Below, in pieces: positions 12,906-25,600 of a stretch of DNA of 64,000 bases. The stretch comes from Trissonchulus latispiculum (Eukaryota > Nematoda > Enoplea > Enoplida > Ironidae): assembly GCA_030248195.1 (NCBI GenBank), contig JASAND010020362.1:1-64000 (forward strand), in the 5' to 3' direction. Under the pieces are notes generated by a model. That model had not been told where the DNA came from and ran no database searches. It was given only the letters and a program-made list of their open reading frames with translations. The translations under genes were made by a program, and so were the position numbers. The first letter of the stretch is position 1. Every line of letters starts with the position of its first letter.

Positions 12906-14366
12906 CATAATATAAGGAATTAGTTATGGACTGTTGTTGCTGGTTTCTGTATTTGCAGCAAATTTTAAAAGCATGTAATTTGCTTATTTACTTACTTATT
13001 TTAGTACCCCATGTACACCCAGTACTCCCTGCACCCATTTCGATTTGCATCCCTTCTAAACCCCCAATATCAAACCTTCAATGTCAGAGTAACAGCAGCA
13101 CTACAGGCTATTCGTCCCTCTGTGTTCGTACCCTGGGGCTTGGGGCCCGGCGTTGGCCCGCTACCGGACACCTACCTACCTAATCTACCTAATCTGCCTG
13201 CTTAGCTATGTTAGTTATCTAAACTAACTGATCCATCTTCCTAAAGTCCGGTAATAGACTAATATTTTTGTATTTTACCGTTTTATAATTTTTGCATTGC
13301 GTCACTATAGCTATAGACGACAAATATGTACACGTAACCCTTAAGAGTACTGTTGGGATACGGAGGAGCAGAGGTGGAGGCGAAGTTTGGTTCCCAAGGT
13401 TTGGGCGAGGCTGTTGGTAATTGGAATTTGTTTTTGGTCAATCGTCTAAAGGGCTACCAAATACGGCCCTTCCAAGATCTCCAAAAATGGTAATCCGAAA
13501 GATCCCTTAAATTTAAAAGCAGCCAGTTCCCATCCTCAATAGCTGTTACGGGGGGTGAAGTAGCATGGAGCACTGTAGTCCCAAATTTCCACGTCGTTAC
13601 CTTGAACACTGAACCAACACCACCAGAACATTTTTTCTGAGAGCTTTAAAACCGACCGTCCACCATGAAAGAACGATTGAGACGATCCATTTTCCGATTT
13701 TTGCTCTTTTTATAAATTTTTGTCAATTGCCAAGGTAGTTAGTGCACCAAGATCAAAATCACCGACCGATTGGGCCATTAAACAAACTCAACAAACTGTC
13801 CCGCGAGGTTAGGTCAAATAAAACTCGGCGTGGTCCCAGAGGATAACATATGGTGAGCGTGGGTATGGTGACTGCTTCCCATGAAAAGGTGGATATGAAG
13901 ATGAGATTGAAACTGGTGTACTGTACAAACTAGATCGGCGACTTTACGTCAGTCCTACCTTACAGGTACCCTATTGTTTCAATATTTTATAGATTTTCTC
14001 GCTTTACCTACCTTGTCCTAGTTTCGTAGCTGCCTAGGCTTCGTTTCTCCGAGTCACTCCGAACTTGCAACAATCTTACTCCAAGTATACTTTTTGATAT
14101 TTCATAGAATCCGAGCTTGTCCTTTACTTCCGACCTTAACTTTCCGCTACGTAATTCTATACTCTGAGTCACTCCAAAGTTACACCGACTACTCTGAGCT
14201 AGCATCGAGTATACACTGATCGTACACTGAGTTTACTCCATTTATGTGTTTTTAATTTGTTTTTAATCGGGTCCTTCCTCGCCGCCTTCTATTTTTCTAT
14301 TAGTATCATCGTATCTAGGTCGACGTTCTTTTCAGTTGCTCGTTTAAGGGACTATTCATTAGAAAA

Positions 14367-14567
14367 TTATTGCTCGTATTCTACCTGCTCATCAATAATC
14401 TTTTCGATGAGTGGGTCGTCAAGGAACTGTTTGCAACTTTGTATGTGAGTATAGATCAGCCTGTCTAACTCTGCCCTAATAAATGCACTAAGTTTGTTGT
14501 AAGCCTCAACCTCAGCTGTAGCCTCAGAATTTCCTTCAGTAAGGAACTCTTGTGTCAATCTGCTCAT
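14367..14567 (-). CDS. Short acidic helical ORF, unsupported
   Basis: 66 codons with protein-like composition (TEGNSEATAEVEAYNKLSAF, LDDPLIEKIIDEQ). No homology recognised and no flanking exons identified. Confidence 0.2.
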   Translation of the reverse strand: MSRLTQEFLTEGNSEATAEVEAYNKLSAFIRAELDRLIYTHIQSCKQFLDDPLIEKIIDEQVEYEQ

Positions 14568-14769
14568 TCATCGTTCATATTTCTCCTCAGCCCGGTGAAC
14601 AAGCTCACCCGAAAATTCTCATTTCGGTCTTATTTTGTTGCTTGAGTCACTGCTCCCTGAGGACTCCGTACTGTTGTAACATTGATTCAAAATGTGATGT
14701 AGTTTTGCTTAGATTTGATCCGCATGTTTAGAGCGTAGTAGTTTGTGTAACAGATTGATTAGTTTTTTC

Positions 14770-14960
14770 CGTACGCCCCACTCCAGTTGGATGTGCACCG
14801 GTTAGGAATAGTGTCAGCCGTAATTTTTTTAAGTTTGACTAGGGAGGTTAGCTGACACCGAATAATTGTCGTTACAATTACCCGAGGCGTGTACCAAGGC
14901 TGGAGATTTGCCCATCACCGTCTATGCGATGAACGCACCTCGGCAGCTCCACCCAAAGGC
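14770..14960 (+). repeat. Dispersed repeat shared with 43.95 and 55.0 kb
   Basis: GTACGCCCCACTCCAGTTGG...CCGGTTAGGA recurs on the other strand at 54990-55035. The following AATAATTG...CAATTACCCGAGG recurs at 44025-44060. Probably the end of an unrecognised retroelement. Confidence 0.5.
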
Positions 14961-16354
14961 GGCCGCCCCTTAACTCTCGGAAAACTGATGACAGGGGGGA
15001 ATGACTATCTTTGGCGCCGGGCAGGCACCAGAGTTCAGCTATTTAAAAAACAGACTTTGCTGGTCCCCCAGGACCACGGCAGCAAGGGTTTAACATTACA
15101 TCAAACAAGAACAAACAAATGTTAACGGGAAACTATAAAATCTCTTCTTATGCTTTGTTTCGTGTCGTTTGGGCATCTTGGTTTCCTGAGACAATTCTGT
15201 TTTTGGTGGTTCTTTATTAATCTGTGGGGGTAGAAATTGTGTGTAGGGAAGAGATGTCACTGCTGATGAAGAAAGAGGAGGAGAAGATGGGCCCGTTCGG
15301 ATTTCGGCGAATTCCCAGATATCTCTGGATGGTGAGACTGAGGTTGGCCAATCACTATTGCTCCTCTTCTGGATGTGATATGTTTGGTGTTTGATCTCAT
15401 CAGCAAACAAAGCTAGCAGCGAACAAAAGGCATTCGGTTAGGAACTACTGCATCTCACTATTAGAAGAATGCAAGTTGGTTTAGACCCATGTACATAATA
15501 ATATATTGTGGCCTGATACTGAATCTTTAGTTATGACATGGGTGTGTCATGCACCATACGAACAGCGAAATTTATACTTTACCTAAGATTTGCAATACTG
15601 ACTATGTTGGAGACGTCCGTATTGTGCTGCATCTACAGAGTAAACTTAGGCTTACATTTACTTCTAAGAAGTTAAAACTTAGCGTTTCGGAGAGACAGGC
15701 ATCATTTTGCTGCACAGCTGGAGTAGTTTTAGTAGTTGTAGTAGTAGCAGCAGTAGTTTAGTAGTTTTGGTATGCTCCACAAGGATTGTTGGCGAATACC
15801 ATCCTAGATATGAGTTGGTTGATGAGAACTGCAAGTGTGATTGCGATTGAGATGATTGAGGCAACCATGGGGTCAGACATACAGAGACCAGAGATTATAT
15901 CTAAGCAGGCGACATTTCTTTGGAGCCTAAGGTCGAGCCAGGCGTTAGGGAGATGATTTACGGAACACACGAAACGTCCAGAGAAACAGCTACCAAGTAA
16001 TTAGCCGAATCCGAGCTCAAAACAAAAAACATGGAGATCAGGCTGGAAATCTTTGACCCAGCAAACGGAAATGGCATTTGAGAAGCAGACAATAGGAAGG
16101 AGTTAAAGGTTCTGGTTGTTCTGGCCGTCAGAATGAAGTTTCAAAGGTTTCATGCATAATAACGTTCTGATATATACTTCAGTAACACCACATACTTTCA
16201 TTGATTAGTTGCCACATAAGTTAAGCAGTTAGGATGCTTTGGAAAGATTACCAGAGTACTAAATTTTGGCGACTTCACAAAATGCTTACTCCGAGTATGC
16301 ATCGCGACGGTACTCATAACGCACTAACATCAGATTCAGAATCCTCAAAGTCCG

Positions 16355-16450
16355 GTTTTGCACTGTGAGTGTCTGAACATGACGCTGGATGTTAAACGCC
16401 CGTGTAAAAGTCTGACCACATTCACCACACTGGTCTGGTTTATTGTGTTC
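16355..16450 (-). pseudogene. C2H2 zinc-finger remnant
   Basis: Minus strand encodes NKPDQCGECGQTFTRAFNIQ followed by RHVQTL: linker, CxxC, F and L core and the first His of a C2H2 finger. The final His is Leu, and no neighbouring finger is found. Lies just downstream of P450 B and overlaps its likely 3'UTR. Confidence 0.4.
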
Positions 16451-16662
16451 ACAGCTAGATATTGCTGTATCAGCAATAGTAGTGTATCAGTACGTAAAAA
16501 CTGACTTTTGACATTTAACAAAAAGATGTAATCACAGGAGTAAGACAGGAGCACAAAAGTAGAGCCGTCACATGAAAAGACTAATGAACAAAGATATACA
16601 TTATCGGGTTCAAAAGGGGGCAGTAGTTTGTCACTGACACTTGACATTATTCGTATGCTTCT

Positions 16663-19600
16663 TCATTGTCTTAATTCAATCCTCACTGGGTAAATGCTGG
16701 GCATAACATTGAAATCGTTGCCTTCTCTCGGAGCAGAGGAATATTTGTGGCCAGGGACCGGCAGGAATTTCAGCTTTTGAAGCATCCCAGCGCAGATTAG
16801 GAAAAGGTCGTTTTTCGCCAACGTTTCGCCAAGACAGACTCTTCGTCCCATACCAAAGGGCATCCACTGCGGCGGCTTGATAACAATCCCATCGACTGGG
16901 TCAATAAAGTGTGAGACTGGATCAAAGCTCTGAAATATGCAATACTTAAAAGAACATGGAATCGCCAAGGTACTGCAGACAACCAAAGCTCTATAGATCA
17001 TAGTGTTACAGTTAACGCCACTTGTGGCGCTTCTATCCGCTTCTATCCAAGTTCAGCTGGACCAAAGTTGAGCCGATTAGAAACACATCAGGCACCATGT
17101 GCCACTGAAATAGGGCAGGCTGAGGAGAGTGAAGGGAGTAGAAAGGTTAGCTTTTCTGTTAGAATTAAAGGTAAAAATTAGGTCCGTCATGAGTCAAACC
17201 ACGGTTCGTCTGTACAGCTGAAAATTGAACTATAACATCAGGCTTATCAATCTTTCCTATGTCTCCTTCCATTATGGCTGGGGAGGACAGTCATTCCTAG
17301 CTTTATCTACATTTTCTCCATGTATTCCAAGACAGGTTACATATAGGTTCATGAGTTTAGTTTTTCAGAAATGTTTAAGCTTTCGAAGTGTTAAAGAGGT
17401 GGCTTTTTTTCCTGCCACGACTTTACATATACACATTACATGAGAAGCAGGTTTTTAATTCGGAGTTTATTCCGTTGAGCAACAATCAGTGCGTCACAGC
17501 CTTTCATTATTTCCTCACTGCATAAAAATAACTATATACCTCCGGGTTTTTCCAATACTTTGGGTTGTGATGAAGGTCATACATATTGGTTATCACCATA
17601 CAGTTAGCAGGCAAAGCATATTTTCCTGCAAATACAATTCATTAGATAAAATCAGTTCTTCAAACTGTGAGTGTACTGTAATGCCCAAATACAAATTAAC
17701 GACAAGAATTGGAGCAGAAATTTACATGAACGTATAAGTTCAATTTATGTGAATTCTGCCAAGTTAAAATCAGTGTATCGCCGTCTGGGGACCCGTTAGG
17801 ACTATCAGTTAACCTGAGTAGTAGTATGAATCAGAACCAGTCTATTATATTTGAGAGCCAGTCGATTTGGGCTTAGTCCCAGCCCCCCAACACTTTTCAT
17901 CAATACGTTGCAATTCAATTCTGTTTTCAAACTTCCACACAATCTTGAAACTGGTATCACAAATAAAACTATTCAGGTCAATGCCAACTCAACTAGTGCT
18001 GGGACCGGTTCGAAAAGAACCGGTAGAACCGGAACCGGAACCGGAACCGGAACCGGAACCGGTAGGATTTCTAGAACCGGAACCGGAACCGGAACCGGAA
18101 CCGGAACCGGTGGCTTTCGGAACCGGCCGGTTCTAGTGTTAATTTTGGCTGTTTGAAACTTCAATCAAGGTTTATTTTGTAAAATTTTAAAATTTTCTTA
18201 TGAATTTGAATTTAGCATTTGGAATTTAGCATTTGGAATTTAGCTTTATTTTGGTATATACTTCTATTTAGATATGAAATTTTGTTTTGTTGTGTAAATG
18301 GCAGAAGATTTGATATCAATTTTACGATGTCTTTAATAACAGTTTTCAGTCAATGTTTTAAGTTTTCTGAAATGGTTATAGAAAAAGAAAAACTAAGGTG
18401 TATTCAGTGTTAACTCTTCTTTAAGGATGACAAAGGTAAGCATTAAAGATTTGATGCTTTACGTCAACTCTTCCAGCTTTAGCTGTTGCCTCTGCAATTT
18501 TTGTGTGCAAACTTCAACTGAAGCAAACCAGTAGGTATACTGTAGGCGCAACTCCAGATTAAGGATTAAGCTGAGCAACAGTATCCCTGAGGAGGTACCG
18601 TTCTTATTTAATAGCAATTGGCTAGCGCTACCGAAAAAGAATGCCTTTGATGGTCTATTAAAAATTTTCATATTTCATAGTCATATTTTAGTACTTTTTG
18701 CTTATATATAGGTTTAGGATTTGATAGGGAATAGCGCTCTTTTGTTACAAATTTGTTTATTTCAGCTACAAAAATTAAAACAAATTCGATGTAAAATAAA
18801 AACTTAGCAGCTTGATTTTATTTATTGTAACATACAATTTTTGGTTTTAAAGGTATGAGGTTAGTTGTACCTACCTGTGTGCTGCATAAGTGCTCGAAAA
18901 GTTTTAATTCTCGTTCAACGATTTTCCCCAATGTTTTCTGCTATACTTTTCGATCTCAAAAACTTCGACCCCGAGATGAGATTAGCTGCTTTTTCAATGA
19001 TTAAGCTTTGTAATGTTGTAACTGTAGCTGTTGAATCGATAAGCAAATTTTATTGGACTGCTTGAAATTGGTCGAGGAAAGTTCTGTGCGACGTTCGCTT
19101 TCTGAAGGGCAGTAGCTAAATGTTTATCTAGATTGAGAATACTTAGTCTTTTGGTAAGCTCTGGGGCCTGTTGCATAAAAGTGATTGGTTGATTAGTGTA
19201 GCAGTTTTTCTAGGAAAACTTTTGCTGCAGTTATCCGTTTTTGGAGCTTTTGGTGCTATGTCGTAACTGTTGATGTGACTTATCCACAAATCATGAAGTA
19301 GTTAATTAATCCTTACTGACTCAGTCAGGCAAGGAAAAATATTGAACTAAATTGTAATTTCTTCACTTTTTAAGCTTGCATTATTCCCATTTAAATTGTA
19401 ACTTAATTTAAACTTATGATTTCATTAGAACGCTGAAAACGCTTCAATACGACATCTAAATTGTTGTCGTAGCCTGTTCGTAGCATTGATTATCCGCGAA
19501 AAACTGCTACACTAATCAACTAATAACTAATCACTAATCCTCTAATCACCTTTATGCAACAGGCCCCTGGTAGCTAAAATTTCCCCAACATATTGGTAAA

Positions 19601-22600
19601 AATGAAACAGACCATATCTTTTTCACAGTAAATATTTGTATATAAATAGTAAAAAGTAAGCAAAATCACTGTTTAAAACACGTTCATAGCTTTGTGCAAT
19701 TAAATATATTAAGTTTTTATAACAATTGTCAAAAAAATAAAAAAATTGTGTGATTTTAGGTTTTTTCTCAAAATTACCAATTGGAACCGGAACCGGTAGC
19801 TAGAACCGGAACCGGAACCGGAACCGGAACCGGAACCGGAACCGGCAGTCAAGAACCGGAACCGGAACCGTTTTCAAAAATCGGAACCGGTCCCAGCACT
19901 AAACTCAACTACAGCTAAGTTTAGCCTACGCCATGTTATTAAGTTATTAAGTTACTAAGTTATTAATTAAGTTATTAAGTTATTATTATTATTAAGTTAT
20001 TAAGTTATACCTATGTTTATTAGTTATTCTGTAACTACAGTAATACCCAGCTGAGCAGCGTGCTTTGTTGGAGTGTGAGGCACTCCCATAGGAGCCACAG
20101 GATAGAGTCGTAAAATTTCAAGAATACAAGCTTCTACCAGGGGCAGCTTGGCACGGTCGGCCAACGCGATCATTCTGTCCCCGACTTCCTGAAATAGCTA
20201 AACTTCTTTCAGATAAACAGAAATTTCGAATAGCAATTAACAATTAAACAATCAGACAAGCAAGTCACACGTTTTCTAATCACTGACATTGCAGAAGTCG
20301 CATCGGTAGACAAAAATCTAATCCCAGAAAACCGCAATGCAATTTTGCGGACTTTCGTAGTCGGTAAAATATGCAGTATTATTTCGCGAGCATTAAGAGC
20401 TAGGAGGCCAAACTTAAAAGCGTCTCTCAGCCCACATTTTCTCGTCTGGGTGGTGCCATACGGTAAAGATTTGTGAGCGATCCTGGAAATCGCGATCGAA
20501 CTGTAAACCCAAGTAGATAGATGATCTATTCAGATTTAGGCTGATCGAGTAAATGCAGCTGCTTCGCTCTTAACACTTTCACACCTAAATCCGCACATTT
20601 AGTCCAGAATTAGCTCATTACGTATGGTCTCACTATACGGTTTAAGCGATATTACAAATCTCTCCAAATATATTGCGTTTAAAAAGCTGCCGCATTAAAT
20701 GCCATTGTTAGTACACATTTTGCTGTATTCGTACCTGCTGAATTAGCTGGTAGCACTGTTCTTGAATATCTGGGTTCAATAGCATCACAAGAAAGAACCA
20801 CTGCAGCGTAATAGCAGTTGTATCTACGCCAGCTAAATGTAAACCTTATGCTTTAGGCACCAAGACAGGTCCGTGGTTGTCTCTAAAATCTCTTTCTTTG
20901 AGTCTGTACATTTCTTCCCTTCCGTATTTCCTCTATCCTTTGGTTTCTGTTGTCTTTAACTAACATACAGTTCAAGTCTCTAGCTGTCTCTAAGCTGAGT
21001 TGAAATTGTCGCGACTGTACGCACACGTGGGCTGGGGGACTCTTGGGGGGTGATCCACCAGACCTTGAATACCAGGTTTGTCCTCTTTCCTGTACTGTAA
21101 AGCTAAAAAGGTCAGTCGCTGACACAGTTTCTTTCAAAGCAACACTTAATAGTGAATACAATAGTGTGCAACTACCTAGAAAACTACTTAGACTACTCAT
21201 TTCCAACATTTCTATCAAAACTTTGGCCATGTGTCAAGATGAAAGTCACTTTCTGATGCGTTCTGATCTACCACTTTACTGTCTTGAAGCTCTTATTTTC
21301 ACGGGGGTTCTTGGGGTTCTGGGCGTTCTTAATTTTTTGTAGAGATTTTATCTATAACTATGCTTAGTTTCATTTTTTGATGAGGGTTCTCGGGGTTCTT
21401 GGGGGTTCTAAACTTTTCAAAGAGATTAGATAAGTGACTACATATATTTAGTTTCAAATTTTTGATGGGGGTTGTTGGGGATCTGGGGGTTCCGAAATTG
21501 TTCTCAGGACTCAGGAGATTTGATCCTGTACTGCCTAGTTTCAAGTGTTTGCTGGAGGTTCTGATGGTTCTGAAGTCCGGGTGTACCGAAAACTGTGTGC
21601 GTTGTCTCTACTTAATTCTAGGACGAACTTGTTGTTCTTGTCGTCAGCTTTCGATTGATTTGATACCATATTGTTTCGCAAAAAATTTGTTTTCTGATGG
21701 GGGTTCTAACTTTTATCTTGACATGTGCCCAAACTCTTTGGAAATCAGATCCGCTCATAATCAGATCATGGAGGCTAATTATTTAAAACAACTTTCAAAA
21801 TTTATTAAGACAATTCCTAAATGTCACACCTTGGAAGACATCCAACAATATTAATCCAGCGTCGTTGTCGTTTAGTATTATCGACTCCCCTTCCTTCAGC
21901 ATTTTATCCTGCTCCTTAATGATTGCTTCGCTGACATTCTTCGGTTCATCTAAAACATCATGCCAAGGTAATAAATAACTTTAAACTTTATGAAAATAAG
22001 TCTTTACAACAGGTGTCTAAAATTAACAATCCTTATTGAACCCAAGTTAAGCAAGCGTTTAACGATTACTACAGGTTCCAACTCCTGTTAGATGGTTCAC
22101 ATAGTATAGTAAAAGCCTATCCTTTTACTGGTTCAACTTTTCCAACCAACCTTCCAGGGAATACATTTCTCTGCAATTCTGAAACCGACGAATACTAAAC
22201 ATCCGCATATCCAGCATTTGGGTCATTATCTCCTTAACCAACGGAAATCTTTCATACAGGACTGGATAATCAGGTATCAGCGGCACAAATTCGTACAGGA
22301 TAAAAGTATTGGATCTATCAACAAATTTTTGTTGCATTTCAATTATCCTCTTGAACTCAGCATCGTTAATGGGTAGTCTAAATAGATAAGGACAGAGAAA
22401 TTAGACCGTATTGCTTACTAGTGAAGCTTTATAGTGTGCTCAACTAGAGTGCACAAAAGACAAAAACGTTTAATCTCAATTATACCAGTCTTAAACTAGA
22501 ACATTTCAATTTTAATTTAGGGACTTTCTTAGCGGCCGTTGTGCACTCAAGTTTCGTCCTATGTTGCTATATATAAAAGTGCATAATCTTTGTTATCATC

Positions 22601-25600
22601 GTCATGTTATATATTATGTGTTTATCATTAACATGCATCACATGAAAACCTTGTGCTGAAGCAGAATGACATCAAAACATTGTAGACACAATTTGTGGTA
22701 TATTCCATCAATTCCAGAGAATCTTTCTCTTTCAGCATTTCCGTTATTGTATCGGTTACGACGTTGTGGACTTGCTCTTCCAATGCGTCCGTTCCAATGA
22801 TTGATCTAAAGAAAAAACTCAGTGACCATTAGCACACATTAAACGACAATAATGTTCCGTGATTGGCAGTGTTTCCCTCTACACAATTTGAATGTTCCAT
22901 TGAGTGGACGTTGTTTCCACAATTTTGGAAGCAACCATTTCACCAGCACATAACTGGAGTGTACTAACCTGTTAGTCATAACTAAAAATCTGCTGATTTC
23001 TCTGTCACAATTTGTCAGAAAAAACAAAATATGTGGAATTTTTAATTTAAAATCTTTGTCGGCTGCAACTCAACTAGGTAAAACAACCTCATTTGTGTTG
23101 TCTCGGCTAAATTTATAAAAGTCAGTCCAATAAATTTCAATAAACGATAAATTTCATTAAACAAGTACCCTATTTCACCTGGATCTGCATGTCTTGTTAG
23201 AGTTGCAGGATTAGGTACCGCTGTGCAAACCAAAAGGTGCCGCTGTGCGAACCAAAAGGTACTGCTGTGCAAACCTTTAGTACCGCTGTGCAAACCCTAA
23301 GTAAGTGCCGCTGGGCAAACCCTAAGTACCTCTGTGCAAACCCTAAGTACCGCTGTGCAAACCCTAAGTACCGCTGTTCAAACCCTAAGTACCGCTGTGC
23401 AAACCACAAGATTGAACACCTTTTCAACAAATTAGAAAAATGACAATAACCTTCACCTTTCATATTTTCATATTTAAAATTCGTGAGAAAGTAGAAAAGA
23501 TGATCCTAAGATGGACAAGGACACCTTAACTTAGTAGTATTTATAATAATAACTATAGGCTAATAAACTAAAGGTAAGGGACTGTGTCAAAAATAAAGCG
23601 TGTATCTGGGCGCGTAACGCGCTCTGATGAAACCGTGTTTTCTTTTTAGCCTAAGCGCGTTTTAGAAACAGTAACCGCGTTTTCCGCCAATAACTTTTTC
23701 CTTTGCTATAACTGTTTTTTGCTAAAAAGCAACAGCTTAATTCTTTGTGCATGGCAGCTTTCTGCGTAAATAAGCTTTCTATCACTTTAAAGTTGCGCTT
23801 TGCCTGTAAGCTCAAAAGTGTATCACAACTTCTTGCTGCAAATTCAACTGCTGACAGCAGACAGGCAAAAAGCAGACAAAAACTAAAATGCGCGTTTTCT
23901 GAAAGAAAAGCGTGTTGCAGAAATGGGAAAAGCGTGTAAACGGATACCACAAAAGCGAGTTTCGAAAGTGCGTTACGCACCCTTTCTTTTTGACACAGTC
24001 CCTAAAGTCATTGATTAGAGTGTGGTCGAAAACATATGCAGGCTAAAGTTCTGCTAGTGTAGAATATTTCCTTGATTTTACCCTAAAATATTCAAAAGTG
24101 GGTGCTAACTTTATGAAAAATCAATCTAAATTCTACTGTTGTGTACGGTCCAACGCCGTACATAGCTAATTCATTTTCTCTTTCATTTTGAGCGCAATTT
24201 CAATCAGTCTAGATTCAAACTTCCTACCAATCGGTGGTTCGGGCGGATACTATATCTTCTCTTACCGCATCGGCTACTTGGGATTTTTGGGCGGGGGGTT
24301 GCCGCCCCACTTTGCTATTTGGTCAAGGTTTGTTTGTAAGTTGTTGTCAAACTTTGTAAATTTAATTTGGTGCTTGCCCACTTCTTTTACATTGTGTTAT
24401 TTTGTGAAAGTTTATTTCGATTTATGAAAATGTCATTTTGTGGTTGAAATCAGTTGAATCTTGTATTTTTGTTGGAAGTAAACTCGTGTAAAATTAGGGT
24501 TGTGTCGTCTCATTTAAATAGGTTAGCGATTAAGTAGGGAACAATCAGACATATTACACACTCACTTACGAACCTCTAATCTTTATTTAAATACAAATTA
24601 TTTACAGAATTTCATAATTCGACACTAGTTTGATCACATTTTAGGTATTCTGGGGCTGGAGGGCATACTTTAAAAGATTTCAGTCAGGTCCAACAACCTC
24701 GTTAAAAGTACAAAAAAGCGTACAAAGCGTAGAAGCTTACAAATTTTTGGTGTTGGACAGGGATGGAAACTGGGTCATGGGTCACTGGGTCATGGGTCGT
24801 TTGGGTCGCCATTTTTGCTTGGGTCACAGGGTCTTGGGTCACCAATTTTGTAAACCGTTTGGGTCAGTGTGGGTCTGGGTCAAACTTCCAGTGGGTCACT
24901 TTGGGTCTGGGTCAGGAATTTTTATTGGATCATTTTGGGTCTGGGTCACAGGGTCTTACCAAATTTCAAATTCGAAGATCTGGCATTGTTCCAATTTAAC
25001 GTAAAACTGTCGCTGTTACAAAAATTTTTCGCGCCGGCTGCGCGAATTTAAATTGAATTTAGTATTGCTTCTGTGAATTCAGTAGAGTTAGCTGTGACTT
25101 GGCCAGCCATTATGTTTTCGCTGGTTCACGTAACAGAAGCCATGTACACTTCCATAGATTTTAAAATTTTAAATATTTTGTTACATCAATACCAGTCAGA
25201 TTTTCCAAGTAAAATAACTATTATTGAAAAATAATGAAAATGACAAGATTGAGGAGCTCTGAACCTACAAAGTGTACATGTCGGTATGTATAAGGTATAC
25301 TTCTTACCCAAATTCAAAAATCAAGAAAGTTACGGCGTTTCAAAACCACTTCACAAAAGGATAATGTAAAGTCAGTTAAGGCCGAGTAATTTTATTGGGT
25401 CATTTGGGTCTGTGTCACGATAATTCTTGGGTCAGCTGGGTCTGGGTAACGAAAACGATTGGGTCATTTGGGTCTGGGTCACGGAATTTTCAAATTTCAT
25501 GGGTCGCCTTGGGTCTGGGTCAAATTTGTGTTTGGGTCAAGTGGGTCATGGGTCAGAAATAATGACCCAGTTTCCATCCCTGGTGTTGGAGATAAAGGAT

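Larger units (their letters stand above)
8067..16340. other. Intergenic region between the P450 copies
   Basis: No supported gene. Besides the elements listed separately, it holds an inverted pair CTGTTTGCTGC (10319) / GCAGCAAACAG (10535), a hairpin ACCGGGTCA-TGACCCGGT at 10577-10602, a hairpin GCTGTAGCAT-ATGCTACAGC near 11609-11640, and GTAGTAGCAG repeats at 15720-15760. Confidence 0.6.

Noticed and set aside
17851..18164. ORFs of EPEPEP / VPVPVP / GTGTGT repeats
   Set aside because: Translations of the GGAACC hexamer array.
23197..23463. ORFs with repeated FAQRYLG / CANPKYR units
   Set aside because: Frame-independent translations of the 21-22 bp minisatellite.
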